From assembly GCA_963786805.1 (NCBI GenBank), contig CAWBAK010000002.1, positions 505,957 to 569,956 on the forward strand: a DNA stretch of 64,000 nt, in the 5' to 3' direction. Each line of letters starts with the position of its first letter. The stretch's first letter is position 1. A program made the position numbers and the translations under genes. The stretch comes from CALGFI01 sp963786805 (lineage in GTDB: Bacteria; Actinomycetota; UBA4738; HRBIN12). Positions 42,809 to 52,244 of the stretch are shown here, piece by piece. Under the pieces are notes generated by a model. The model was given only the letters and a program-made list of their open reading frames with translations. It did no database searches and was not told the DNA's origin.

Positions 42809-44819
42809 AACGGGCCAGCGCAACCGCCTCTTCGAGCAGGCCGATCAGACGCTCCGCCTCATGCCCGATCCGGCGACCGACCTCTTCCGGAGGGAAGGGA
42901 GAGGGCCGCCCAAGAGAAACCGACGCTACACGCAAGACGCCGCGTCGAGACCGCGCGGTTTCGATGCGCGGTATGGACGAGTGGAGGTGAAGGACATTGT
43001 GGTCCGAGCGGCGGGGCTGGAGCGTCCGGTCGTATCCGATGAGGCCGCGGATGCCGCTCGCGGCATGCCGCGTCCGGACATGCGAGACGAGGCTTTCGCT
43101 CAACTCCGGTTCCCTTTCGTCATCCCACGCACATGCGAAGCCTCCCTCTCGGGCACGCACCTTCACGCGTGATCGGACCTGGTGCGCTCGAACCTGCTGG
43201 TCCTCGACGAACATGACCGCGGAGACCACCGTGGCCCGCGGGGTCAGCATCGGCGCCACTCGCCGGTAGATGGCTCGCGCGATCGCCCGAAGCCGGTTCC
43301 TCATCGCCGGTGCTCGACCCGGCCCTGGGTCCGACAGAGCAACCGAGACCGCCTTCGCCGGCCGCGCCAGCCATGGCTCCCCCAAGCGGTAGACGGCTTC
43401 GGTGATCAGCACGCCGTCCCGGATATCCAGAAGGCGGACCTCCGATCGCGCGTACCAGCTTCGCCCGTCGCGCGAGAGCGTCAAGCCCGCTTCGCCGAAG
43501 GGATCGGACGCGCTTGTGCCCGTAGGTTGATGGCGCTCGATCTCGTAGCCGAAATGGGACGAATACGCCAGATCCGAGTACTTCTTCGGATAGACGAGAC
43601 TCTTGCCGTTGACGACCTGAACGTGAGCCGTCGCTCGATCTCCTCGAACCAGGAACCCGGCTGCGGGGATCGCGAGGGTGTAATCGGCGTCCTCGATCGG
43701 AAGATCCTCCTCGGCGGAGCTCCAGAAGGGATGATCCTCGGGGATCGCCAGAACGACGAAAGCCTTTGCGGCCCAGTACGGGGAACCAGGCCCGGAATAC
43801 GGCTCCATCATGGGTTGGAATTCCCGTCTGAATCCCATCGTCAATTCCCCATCGCTTCCGAGGACGCCGGGCGCGTCGAGGAACCGGCCGATCACTCGGC
43901 CACAGAGCCGCCGGACCTGGCCGAGCGGAAGGGGGCATGCGTCGGCCAGCACCGCGGCCGGGAACACGTGGGAAACACCCATCCGGTACACCATCGATCG
44001 TCCGAAGCACGGGAACGAGCCGTCCGAGCTGAACCAATGCACGAACGATCGCTGGAACTCACTGGCACGCCCAACGATACGTTCTCTCCGCTCCGGCTGA
44101 GTGTCTCCGTCCAGCAAGGACCAGTACAGCAGGTACGGATGCAGAACGAGGGCGTTGTAGTAGTCGATGCTCCAGTTGGTGCGGCCGCCGGGTAAGGGAC
44201 CGTCGTTGTACCAGCCATCGCCGACGTAGAAGGACTCGACTCGGTCCAGGTGGGCGTCGATGACGGCCTGATCGAAGCGACCGCCCAGATGCTTGGACAC
44301 GCTCATGAGGAGCGCAGAGAACAGCCGCCAATTGTTGTCCACCGGAGGGATGGCGGACGCTTCCGAGAACCATGCGAGGACCCGGTGGCGTTCTTTGGCT
44401 GAGAGCGGATCCCACAGCCGCTCGCGCGCGAGCCAGAGGTTCCACGCCATGGCGGCCGCCTCGACCAGCGTTTGACCGAGCCCGAGCAGACGGAACCAGG
44501 AATCCGGATGGTGCGGGTCGGTCCCGTTGACGAATCCTTCCCGGTAGAAGGCGCCGAGGTCGATCGTCCTTCCGTCGACCAGAGCTTCTCCTGTTGGGTG
44601 CGTCGCCAACCATGGGCCGGCCATCCACATGGACCGTGCGAACGCCTCCAGGGAGTCGCTCTCCGGTCCGCTGGCGCTCGGCCTTCCGTGTGGAAGATGG
44701 ACCCGTGCATGACTGTCGGCCGCATGAGTCACGATCGGCTTCAGGAGGAGCAAGAATGTCCGCTCCCACTCGCGGCGCGTCATCTCGCTGATCGAGCCAG
44801 TCCTACTGGGATCCACCAC
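42753..44819 (-). CDS. DUF2264 family protein
   Basis: 688 residues from GTG 44819. Matches DUF2264 across the first 400 residues (TRREWERTFLLLLKPIVTHA, SLEAFARSMWMAGPWLATHP, AWNLWLARERLWDPLSAKER, NNWRLFSALLMSVSKHLG), an (alpha/alpha)-barrel architecture shared with polysaccharide lyases and unsaturated glycosyl hydrolases. The later half is beta-rich, as in heparinase-like proteins. No signal peptide. It may cleave or edit the polymer or its precursors; activity is not established. Its 3' end overlaps the DUF4910 remnant on the other strand. It starts 14 bp after the preceding GT2 gene ends. Confidence 0.72.
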   Translation of the reverse strand: MVDPSRTGSISEMTRREWERTFLLLLKPIVTHAADSHARVHLPHGRPSASGPESDSLEAFARSMWMAGPWLATHPTGEALVDGRTIDLGAFYREGFVNGTDPHHPDSWFRLLGLGQTLVEAAAMAWNLWLARERLWDPLSAKERHRVLAWFSEASAIPPVDNNWRLFSALLMSVSKHLGGRFDQAVIDAHLDRVESFYVGDGWYNDGPLPGGRTNWSIDYYNALVLHPYLLYWSLLDGDTQPERRERIVGRASEFQRSFVHWFSSDGSFPCFGRSMVYRMGVSHVFPAAVLADACPLPLGQVRRLCGRVIGRFLDAPGVLGSDGELTMGFRREFQPMMEPYSGPGSPYWAAKAFVVLAIPEDHPFWSSAEEDLPIEDADYTLAIPAAGFLVRGDRATAHVQVVNGKSLVYPKKYSDLAYSSHFGYEIERHQPTGTSASDPFGEAGLTLSRDGRSWYARSEVRLLDIRDGVLITEAVYRLGEPWLARPAKAVSVALSDPGPGRAPAMRNRLRAIARAIYRRVAPMLTPRATVVSAVMFVEDQQVRAHQVRSRVKVRAREGGFACAWDDEREPELSESLVSHVRTRHAASGIRGLIGYDRTLQPRRSDHNVLHLHSSIPRIETARSRRGVLRVASVSLGRPSPFPPEEVGRRIGHEAERLIGLLEEAVALARSRRRVRASHALRVPRRRP

Positions 44820-44833
44820 GTCGCTATCGAGAC

Positions 44834-45916
44834 CTATCGGTCAGGTCCATCGCCTTGGATCATCGGTGCCTCATCGATCCTTGGCCCAGGGCCCTGGGCG
44901 TGAGCGCCACGAAGACGCCGGCGAACCTCGCGACGGATGGACTCGAGGAGCCGGTTGACGTGACGACCGCCGACCCGGGCGAGGAAGGCCTGGGTGAGAC
45001 CCCGCAGATACCAGACGCGGAACATCGGGGAACGAGCGACGGCAGGAGCGGATCGATAGGCCGCGACGAACAGGCGGAGTGCTTCTTCCGGCTCACCCTT
45101 CGCGTGCAACTGCTTGTGCGCTTGCTCGAGCAACGCTCTCATCCGCACGGCACCCTCACCGACTGCGCGCTCGCGTGGCGGAAGGGACGCCAGGAACGAT
45201 CGCTCGAGAACGGACAGCGCGTTCTCGTGGTCGTGTGGCAGCCACTGTCCCGGGTGCATCCGGCGCTCTCGGACGATGGCCGGGTGCAGGTACATGGGAC
45301 CGAACCGTCGGGACGCTCTCAGGAGGAGGTCCCAGTCCTGAGCAGCCGTGAGCCGTTCGTCCCATCCTCCGATCGAACGCAGGTCCTCGGTTCTGAACAT
45401 CACCTGACCCGTACCGGCGACCCACCCACCAAGCACGACTGGCCAGAGCTCTCGTCGGTGTGGTCTCCGCACATGCGGGATCCGTTTGCGATAGCCGTGG
45501 TCGTCGAACTCGATCCTTGCACCGCAGGCAGCAACCAGATCGCGATGGTTCCTCAACGGCTCGATCAGCACCTCGAGGGCTCGAGTCCGGAATCGGTCAT
45601 CATCGTCCAGGAAGATGACGTATTCCCCTACGGTCGATTGGAGACCTCGGTTGCGCGCCGCAGCTCGATGCACATTCCGGTCCAACCGCAACACCCGGAT
45701 GCGCGGATCTTCGATGCCGCCGAGCCAATCCGGAGTGCCATCCTCGGACGCGTCGTCCACGATCAGCAGCTCCCACCCAGCGAACGTCTGGGCTCGTACG
45801 GACGCAACCGCTTCTTGAAGGTATGCGAGTCGATCTCGGGTCGGGATCACAACCGAGACATGCACGTTCGCCGGAGCGTCCGGCGGCACCGAGAGTTCCT
45901 CGCGTGGTCCCGTCAT
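44834..45916 (-). CDS. Family 2 glycosyltransferase
   Basis: 360 residues from ATG 45916. VSVVIPTRDRLAYLQEAVAS, LLIVDDASEDGTPDWL, RAAARNRGLQSTVGEYVIFL with the metal site DDDDRFRTR, and TAAQDWDLLLRASRRFG identify the GT-A family. A C-terminal helical extension of about 120 residues is rich in Arg. Close in type to the genes at 58571 and 60652, which share the DDDDLWAP-like metal site. Donor unknown. Confidence 0.86.
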   Translation of the reverse strand: MTGPREELSVPPDAPANVHVSVVIPTRDRLAYLQEAVASVRAQTFAGWELLIVDDASEDGTPDWLGGIEDPRIRVLRLDRNVHRAAARNRGLQSTVGEYVIFLDDDDRFRTRALEVLIEPLRNHRDLVAACGARIEFDDHGYRKRIPHVRRPHRRELWPVVLGGWVAGTGQVMFRTEDLRSIGGWDERLTAAQDWDLLLRASRRFGPMYLHPAIVRERRMHPGQWLPHDHENALSVLERSFLASLPPRERAVGEGAVRMRALLEQAHKQLHAKGEPEEALRLFVAAYRSAPAVARSPMFRVWYLRGLTQAFLARVGGRHVNRLLESIRREVRRRLRGAHAQGPGPRIDEAPMIQGDGPDR

Positions 45917-45968
45917 CGTGCAGGAGGATATCGTCCGTCCACGGTGGACGGTGTCCGCCCGAGCGGGC

Positions 45969-46931
45969 CTACGACGATGTCACCAGCTCCCCACGTCCAC
46001 GCAGGACGGATCCGATGTCCGCCAGGTCACTCCTGGAAAACCTCACTGCCGAGGCTGCTGCATTCTCCCGGACATGATCGGGCGAGCGAGATCCCACGAT
46101 CGCCGCGGTGATGCCGTCCTGCTGCAGGACCCACGCGAGCGCAAGTTGCGCCGGGGTGATGGCCAGGCGCTCGGCGTGAGGCTTTAGGGCATCGACGACA
46201 CGAAGGTTGGCGTCGATCCTGCCGGGAGCGAAGAGTTGGTCGTACGCTCGCAGTCCTTTCGTGCCGCTCCGCCAGTCGTCCGGTGGGAACCTCGTCGCTG
46301 CTGTGATCCCGCCCGTCAGGAGACCGAACGCGAGCGGGCCGTAGGCGATGACACCGGTGCCGTTTCGCGCACAGAAGGAGAGCAGCGGCAACCGCTCCTG
46401 CCAGAGCATCGAGAGATGCGGCTGCAGCGAATCCACGTGCCGGATGCGTTCGCAGCGCGCGATCGCATCCTCGGTGAAGTTCGACACTCCGATCCACCGA
46501 ACGAGACCGGCATCCACAAGCGACGCCATCGCGGCCCATGTCTCTTCCAGGGCAACGTCCTTCTCGTCCAACCAATGGAGCTGATAGACATCGATCACCT
46601 CGCGTCCAAGGCGCCTCAGGCTCGCTTCCGCCGCGCTGCGGACGTTCGCAGGCTCGAAACCCGTTCCCCGAGGGGCGGACGCGACCTTCGTGAACGTCAT
46701 GACGTCAGGCCGCCCTTCGATCGCCCGGCCGATCAGTTCCTCCGAGCGACCGCGGCCGTAGATCTCGGCGGTGTCGAGCCAATTGATCCCAGCATCGAAG
46801 CCCGCCTTCATCGACTCGATCACCTGGTCGTCGGGTGGTGTGGGACCCCAAGCGGTGGCCCCCGCCTCCCAACCGCCATAGCCGATCACGGAGATCACAG
46901 GCCCTTGGGAGCCAAGAGATCGCAGCTCCAT
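45969..46931 (-). CDS. Aldo/keto reductase
   Basis: 320 residues from ATG 46931 (MELRSLGSQGPVISVIGYGG). TIM-barrel AKR motifs: GINWLDTAEIYGRGRSEELI with catalytic Asp and Tyr, VMTFTKVA with the Lys, VIDVYQLHWLDEKDVALEET with the His, RWIGVSNFTEDAI, and AIVGSRSPDHVRENAAA for NADPH binding. In a polysaccharide locus it may reduce a keto sugar, but general housekeeping roles are possible. The longer upstream frame runs into the neighbouring glycosyltransferase gene and is not needed. Confidence 0.84.
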   Translation of the reverse strand: MELRSLGSQGPVISVIGYGGWEAGATAWGPTPPDDQVIESMKAGFDAGINWLDTAEIYGRGRSEELIGRAIEGRPDVMTFTKVASAPRGTGFEPANVRSAAEASLRRLGREVIDVYQLHWLDEKDVALEETWAAMASLVDAGLVRWIGVSNFTEDAIARCERIRHVDSLQPHLSMLWQERLPLLSFCARNGTGVIAYGPLAFGLLTGGITAATRFPPDDWRSGTKGLRAYDQLFAPGRIDANLRVVDALKPHAERLAITPAQLALAWVLQQDGITAAIVGSRSPDHVRENAAASAVRFSRSDLADIGSVLRGRGELVTSS

Positions 46932-46951
46932 GTGGTCGGCGATCGAAGGTA

Positions 46952-48067
46952 TCAACCTGATCTCCCGAGATCGGGGACCGACAGATGAGATGACGCGGAG
47001 TGTATCGTCGCCGACCCTTGAGGGGATCGCACGATCCCATGGAATGAGAGACAACTACGGTGAAGCAGCCAGGCCGACGTGCGATCCCGTCTGGAACCGA
47101 TCGACGCCTCGCCAAGGATTCGCCCTGCGGCGAGGGGAACAGGCAAACTCGACCAACCTCGGGATGAACCAGATGTCTCGGGAGAGTCCCCTCAAGACAA
47201 AGCCTGCCAGCCGCGCGCAAGGACATCGGCCGGGCCAGCATGGCGATCGCGGTACAGCACTGCCAGGTGTGTAATCGCCGCAGATGCCTCAAGTCGGATC
47301 GACCGAGATCGCCGACGTCCAAGTAGGTGCGCAGGATCTCCAGACGCTCCGAGGTATAGAGCTCCGTCCCCGGTCCCAGGCCACTCAGGGTCATGGATCC
47401 TTCGTGACTTCGATACCAGACGACCTCACGATCCATGTAGCCGCTCTTCACGTGAGCCAACGCCAAGCGAACCAAGAAATCCAGATCCCCTTCGACCCGA
47501 AAGCGAGTGTCGAAGAACCCGTATCGTTCGAACACCCGTGCATGGAAGAACCGAGCGTTGAGCATGGGGGTGATCCAATTGAGGTTGTCGATGTTCAGAT
47601 ACGAAGCCTGCCGCTCCGAGAGCGTCAAGAGCCTTTTGCGTCCGTCCGGTCCCTCGTTGAACACGACCGCATTTCCTACAACCGTATCCAGGCCGTCGCC
47701 CTCGAGGTAGGCGACCCCCACGGCCTGGAGCGCATCTGGAGAGTAGAAGTCATCGTCGTTGAGGATCCCGACAAGCTCCCCCGTTGCGATCCGTATCCCC
47801 TTGTTGTAGGCGTCGTAGACTCCAACGTCGGGCTCGCTGACGACCTTGAGATGAGGATACTTGCGCAGCCTGGTCGATTGTGTCGTCTGTGGATGCCCCA
47901 TCGACAACGATGTGTTCGATCGTGCCGTCATAGCGCTGTTCCATCACACTCTTGATCGCGCCTTCGATGAACCCGGCACGATTGGACGTGGCCGTCACGA
48001 TCGTGATCGAGGGCAGAGATCTCTTTCGGCCATCGCCCTCGGACCCAGGCCGTCGATCCATCCTCAT
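46952..48067 (-). pseudogene. Family 2 glycosyltransferase, frameshifted; 3' end unresolved
   Basis: From ATG 48067: LPSITIVTATSNRAGFIEGA, EHIVVDGASTDDTID, then the frame is lost near 47866-47885. One base ahead it resumes with RLRKYPHLKVVSEPDVGVYD and AYNKGIRIATGELVGILNDD, then MLNARFFHARVFERYGFFDT and RFRVEGDLDFLVRLALAHV. All GT-A elements are present if the shift is corrected. The second frame stays open into the aldo/keto reductase gene, so either another change or a stop in a third frame (at 46952) ends it; the limit given is provisional. Confidence 0.65.
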
Positions 48068-48294
48068 GGTTTGAGACCGCCGTCTCTGTCGGTGGCCTTG
48101 TCGTTCGCCGGCTCTTGGCATCTCACACGCAACGCTCAAGTCAGGAGGGAGACCCGCGTAGCGTAGGAACACGGCTGACCGGGTGTCAACAGGGGTTGCG
48201 GCAACGGGCATGAGCACCCGCGGGCGAGGTCTTAGAGGGGAAGGCGGCTGCGTGGCCGACAAGGGCCATCAGAACGCTCATGTCTCTGAGCCGG

Positions 48295-48675
48295 TCACGC
48301 CCGTTCGACCGGCGCGTCCCGATCGATACTCGGGCGGAGGAGTGCGGCGATCCGTTGCCGCGTGACACCGAAGAGCTCGGCGATCTGCGCCATCGTGAGG
48401 CCTTCGGAGTACAGCGCGCGAGCCTCGATCCTTCGAAAGTTGCTGCCCGCGTCCGACAGATCGCTGAGCGTATGTGTCAGGAGTTCGACGACGAGCGGAC
48501 GCTCCTCCATCGGGACGATCTCGCTATAGCGAAGTCCGCGCCCACGCAGTCGGCGGATCGCGCGTGCACGTCGGAGGGCTGTCTTGTGCCTTTCCGCACT
48601 CTCGGCCAGCACGGTCTCGAGCTCGTCCAGTGCTGCCAAGACAGGGTCCGTCGCCTCGGGATCATTCACCTTCAC
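48295..48675 (-). CDS. Small helix-turn-helix protein
   Basis: 126 residues from GTG 48675 (MKVNDPEATDPVLAALDELE). The first 60 residues are helical with many Arg and Glu; the C-terminus has EARALYSEGLTMAQIAELFG then VTRQRIAALLR, a clear helix-turn-helix like that of sigma-factor region 4 or small resolvase-type DNA-binding domains. No sensing domain is visible. It stands alone between glycosyltransferase genes, so it might regulate this part of the locus. The 227 bp between it and the GT2 gene contain nothing recognisable. Confidence 0.7.
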   Translation of the reverse strand: MKVNDPEATDPVLAALDELETVLAESAERHKTALRRARAIRRLRGRGLRYSEIVPMEERPLVVELLTHTLSDLSDAGSNFRRIEARALYSEGLTMAQIAELFGVTRQRIAALLRPSIDRDAPVERA

Positions 48676-48803
48676 AGGCTACCCCAAGCGCTCACAGGCC
48701 CGCGCAGCGGAACCCGTCCGGTCTAACACGAACAGGTAGCAATAGGGGCTTCCTTGGCGGCACTGCCTCGCGACGCTACGCTCGATCACCTGGCGCCTGA
48801 CGG

Positions 48804-48825
48804 GCGTCCAGCAACGAAAGGACGC
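48804..48825 (+). other. Hairpin in the leader of the GT4 gene
   Basis: GCGTCC (48804-48809) pairs with GGACGC (48820-48825) across a 10-nt loop, 50 nt upstream of the TTG start at 48875. Surrounding sequence (GAAAGGACGCAAGCC) faintly recalls part of the c-di-GMP-I riboswitch, but the rest of that fold is absent. Function unknown. Confidence 0.3.
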
Positions 48826-48874
48826 AAGCCAGAGTGATCCGGCCATCCATCAACACGCACGGGCAACCGTAGGC

Positions 48875-50017
48875 TTGCGCATCCTCGCGGCCGAATCCGA
48901 TCTTCTGGCGGCAGCCGGCCGACAGCGAGCCTTCGTAGAGGTAGTACGGGGCTTGTCTGACCGCGGCCACTCGATCGACGTGTTCTATCGGAACCCTGGG
49001 CCATTGAAGGACGAGCTCCCAGCGAGCTGCCGGACGGTACGGGTGCCGGGGTTCCTCGAGCTGCTGTCCAAAAGCGGTACCGAGCAGCTTCGGCTCCTGC
49101 GTTCTGTGCTTTCGGCCTTGCCCGGCCGGTACGACCTCGTATTCGTCAATCGTCCCGAGCTCTGCGCCTTTGCGGCGATGGTTGGCACTCTGAAGCGCAT
49201 ACCCTCGTTCTGCTTTCTCCGCGACCATCGCTTTGGCTTCTCGAAGAGATCGAGGTTCATGCTCGGCCGGGTGACGCAGAGATTCGCGGTTTCAAACTTC
49301 ATCCGCGATCACTACGTGCAAAGCGTCGGACAGGATCCGAAGAGGACGCACGTGGTCTACTCGGGCGTCGACACGTCCTACTACCAGCCCGCCGACGTCC
49401 GGAAGCGAGCCCTCGCACGCGAACAGTTCGGCATCCCCTTTGACGCCTTCGTCATCCTCTATGCGGGGCGCATCGATCGGTCGAAGGGCGTCGATCATCT
49501 CATCGAAGCCTTCAAGACCCTGGTGGCACGCGACGCAAGCAACTATCTCGTCATCGCTGGAGGTCCGGACATCGCCGATAACAGCGATCAGCCAACACGC
49601 GAAGGCTTGGCGTATCTCGCCCAACTTCAGGATCTGGCACCGTCCGACCGCTGCTCATGGGTTGGCAACGTCATGGATGTGCGGCCGCTGTACCAAGCTG
49701 CCGATGTCGCGGTGGTGCCATCGAGGATCGGGGAGGCGTTCGCGAGGGCGGTGATCGAGCCCATGTCGGCCGGGATCCCTGCGCTCGCTTCGAACAACGG
49801 CGGCAATCCCGAAGCTCTCGAACCAGACTTCAGCGACTTCCTGTTCGACATGGGAGACACGGCGGTGCTCCTCGAGAAGCTTGCCCGGCTTCGAGACTGG
49901 CGGGAACGCGAGCCACAGCTTGGAGAGGCGTGCCGAGAGCACGTCCTCAAGAGCTTTTCGGTCCAGCAAACGCTCGACTCGGTGGAACGCCTATTCACCG
50001 AGGCCGTTCGGACCTAA
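48875..50017 (+). CDS. Family 4 glycosyltransferase
   Basis: 380 residues from TTG 48875 (MRILAAESDLLAAAGRQRAF). GT-B fold: the donor-binding half has HVVYSGVDTSYYQPAD, ILYAGRIDRSKGVDHLIEAF, and the E-x7-E-type motif GEAFARAVIEPMSAGIPALA with NNGGNPEAL. Soluble and peripheral. It adds a sugar with retention of configuration; donor not predictable. Runs convergently into the GT2 gene at 50045. Confidence 0.87.
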   Translation: MRILAAESDLLAAAGRQRAFVEVVRGLSDRGHSIDVFYRNPGPLKDELPASCRTVRVPGFLELLSKSGTEQLRLLRSVLSALPGRYDLVFVNRPELCAFAAMVGTLKRIPSFCFLRDHRFGFSKRSRFMLGRVTQRFAVSNFIRDHYVQSVGQDPKRTHVVYSGVDTSYYQPADVRKRALAREQFGIPFDAFVILYAGRIDRSKGVDHLIEAFKTLVARDASNYLVIAGGPDIADNSDQPTREGLAYLAQLQDLAPSDRCSWVGNVMDVRPLYQAADVAVVPSRIGEAFARAVIEPMSAGIPALASNNGGNPEALEPDFSDFLFDMGDTAVLLEKLARLRDWREREPQLGEACREHVLKSFSVQQTLDSVERLFTEAVRT

Positions 50018-50044
50018 CGGGCATCACGACTGCGTGAAGGAACA

Positions 50045-51193
50045 CTACTTGGCCGCCCGGCGACTCAACACTGCCTCCCGCCCGGCCAACCACATGAGAT
50101 TCACCTTGAGCGCCATCCGTGCTCCACCGAACGTGAGTGCCTTCCTGAAGCGGCGTTCCCGAAATGCGGCTTCACTGCGCTCCTTGAGGTAGGTGTCCCA
50201 CATCGCTCCGATGTGCCTGCGGAATGCGGGCGTGGCGGCGATCAGGCTATTCATCCAGCGGTACACCCGCGCACGACCGCGCACCTCCGCCAGGCGCGAC
50301 AACCTTCGCCGGATCACGAGCGCCGCCTGCGCGGCGTCCGCCTCATGAAGGATCCGCTGGGGTGGGGTTGCATCGTCGTCGATGAGTCCGACCAGCGCTC
50401 GATGGCATCGCCATGAGCTCTCCGCCACCGGGAGAAGCCGCACGGGCAGATCAGACCACTTCCGGAGATCATCGAGAACCTCGAGATCTGCGTGGACGTC
50501 CCTCAGTTGGCCGTACAGCTGCTGGGTCAACTGAGAGGCGTGGATGCGATACTCGGTCAGGAAGGCATCGACGAAGATGGGGTCGGCAAGAGCTACCAGC
50601 CGTGTCCACAGTGCATAGTCTTCCGCAAGCAATGACGGATAGCCGCCCACACGTTCGTATGCGGCCCGAGAGAAGACCGCCGTCAATGCCGGGATGTAGT
50701 TCCTGACAAGCAGAGCCCCGAACGCGGTCATCCCGGGAGCGGCTTCACTCGGCGCAACACCGTGCCAACCGCCGCCCTGGTCGGGTAGCGCATCCCCCTC
50801 CTCATCGATGTACCGGGTCCGGCCGTAGCTCAGGAGTGCTCCGTCCCGGAGTGCGGGGAGCTGCCGTTCAAGCTTGTCGGGAAGCCAACGATCATCCGAG
50901 TCGACTCTGGCGAGGAACGGGGCCGAAGACCGGTCGACGGCGAGCCGTAAGGATGCCCGGATGCCCATGTTCGCGCCACCCTCGTGCTTCATGACGTGCA
51001 ATCGTTGATCTTCCTGGGCGAGAGCCAACAGTCTCGCCCACGTCGCATCAGACGATCCGTCGTCCACGACGATCATCTCGATGTCCCGAACCGTCTGGTT
51101 CAGGACGCTTCGGACGCATCCCTCGACATATCGTTCGTGGTTGTAGGCCGCACAGTGCACCGAGACGAGCGGGTTGGAGCGTTCCTTCGTCAC
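50045..51193 (-). CDS. Family 2 glycosyltransferase
   Basis: 382 residues from ATG 51193. VSVHCAAYNHERYVEGCVRS, EMIVVDDGSSDATWARLLAL, the metal site ARVDSDDRWLPDKLERQ and AEDYALWTRLVALADPIFVD. LLSYGRTRYIDEEGD is the acceptor-side strand. The C-terminal 150 residues are helical and basic with a single hydrophobic patch (ALKVNLMWLAGREAV). Transcribed after the deacetylase gene in the same direction with 27 bp between. Confidence 0.86.
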   Translation of the reverse strand: MTKERSNPLVSVHCAAYNHERYVEGCVRSVLNQTVRDIEMIVVDDGSSDATWARLLALAQEDQRLHVMKHEGGANMGIRASLRLAVDRSSAPFLARVDSDDRWLPDKLERQLPALRDGALLSYGRTRYIDEEGDALPDQGGGWHGVAPSEAAPGMTAFGALLVRNYIPALTAVFSRAAYERVGGYPSLLAEDYALWTRLVALADPIFVDAFLTEYRIHASQLTQQLYGQLRDVHADLEVLDDLRKWSDLPVRLLPVAESSWRCHRALVGLIDDDATPPQRILHEADAAQAALVIRRRLSRLAEVRGRARVYRWMNSLIAATPAFRRHIGAMWDTYLKERSEAAFRERRFRKALTFGGARMALKVNLMWLAGREAVLSRRAAK

Positions 51194-51220
51194 GGGCTCC
51201 CTCGCCTACGAAGCGTCATC

Positions 51221-52153
51221 TCAGACCTTGAAGTCCGCGGGAGATACGATGCGGGTGAGTGCGAGCGGCACCTTCTCTCGCGCGATCCCGATCGGATCCC
51301 ATACGCCGAGGACCTTCTCCGTGAGGGTGTCGACGGTGTCACTCGCGACGAAGATCCTGGGGAGACTGAGCGGATGGTCAGCCCTCACCACTCCCCGACC
51401 CCCGATCGACGCTCCGAGTTCATACCCTGCGCGCCGCGCCGCCTCGACGACCGAGTCGGTAACGTGCACGCGAGGTCTGCCGAAGGGATACGCCATCATC
51501 GTCACCGGCTGACCGAGTCGTTCCTCGATGACGCGCTTCGAGTGGGCCACCTCGTGTGCGAGGGCGGGGCCGGCGAGGCGGGCAAGGTTGCGATGCGTAT
51601 GGGTGTGAGCCCCCACCTCCATGTTGGAATCGCGTATCTCTTCGAGCTGTTCCCATGCGAGCGGTTTGATCGAAGCCGGGTCGGTCCTCCTCAAGCTCCT
51701 GAACGTTTCGACCGCGTTCTCATCGCCCTGGAGGAAGCCGGACGTGACGAAGAACGTGGCCGGGATGCCGCTCTCGATGAGGAGCGGAAGCGCGAACTCA
51801 TGGTTGTCGGCGTATCCGTCGTCGAAGGTGACCGAGACGACCGGCCGGCCATGTCCCGCTCGGGATCGAGCCAGGGGGATCCGGCTGAACGGGACGCATT
51901 CGCAGTGCTCGCGTAGCCACTCGAGATGGTCGGTGAACAGCTCGGGCGTCGCCGACCTGAAGGGGAGCGAGGGATGGATCGAGTGATAGCAGAGGACGAC
52001 GACCCTCTGGTGGTACATCGGTGCAGATGCGCGACCCACCATCCTCAGCGCGCTCTTGATCGCTTCCGCACCTCGCACGAACGCCAGCCCCCGGATCGAT
52101 CGACGACGCTCCGGCTCGGAGCGGCGAAAGTATAGGTCCGACCGGGAGGCCAT
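51221..52153 (-). CDS. Polysaccharide deacetylase (NodB-like, CE4)
   Basis: 310 residues from ATG 52153; a longer start at 52245 would overlap the 9-bp repeats and the divergent gene. NodB homology: VVVLCYHSIHPSLPFRS, VSVTFDDGYADNHEFALPLL (catalytic/metal Asp pair TFDDG), PATFFVTSGFLQGDENA, MEVGAHTHTHRNLARL (metal His pair H-x3-H) and MMAYPFGRPRVHV. Cytoplasmic or membrane-associated, since no clear signal peptide is seen. It would de-N-acetylate a hexosamine in the polymer or precursor. Confidence 0.87.
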   Translation of the reverse strand: MASRSDLYFRRSEPERRRSIRGLAFVRGAEAIKSALRMVGRASAPMYHQRVVVLCYHSIHPSLPFRSATPELFTDHLEWLREHCECVPFSRIPLARSRAGHGRPVVSVTFDDGYADNHEFALPLLIESGIPATFFVTSGFLQGDENAVETFRSLRRTDPASIKPLAWEQLEEIRDSNMEVGAHTHTHRNLARLAGPALAHEVAHSKRVIEERLGQPVTMMAYPFGRPRVHVTDSVVEAARRAGYELGASIGGRGVVRADHPLSLPRIFVASDTVDTLTEKVLGVWDPIGIAREKVPLALTRIVSPADFKV

Positions 52154-52211
52154 GGTCGACCAGATATGCTCGCCCTCTGTTGATTGGACTCGTCGCCTGG
52201 GGCGCCTCACC

Positions 52212-52237
52212 ACATCGGCCACATCGGCCACATCGGA
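52212..52237. repeat. Short tandem repeat in the divergent start region
   Basis: ACATCGGCC occurs at 52212-52220 and 52221-52229, followed by ACATCGGA (52230-52237): nearly three 9-bp units within the 91 bp between the divergent deacetylase and methyltransferase starts. Slippage here would alter promoter spacing, or add whole codons if the longer deacetylase start is used. Confidence 0.8.
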
Positions 52238-52244
52238 TGGACGC

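Noticed and set aside
48790..48874. c-di-GMP-I riboswitch before the GT4 gene
   Set aside because: Only a fragment (GAAAGGACGCAAGCC) resembles it. The upstream GGGCAAACC-type half and the tetraloop receptor are missing.
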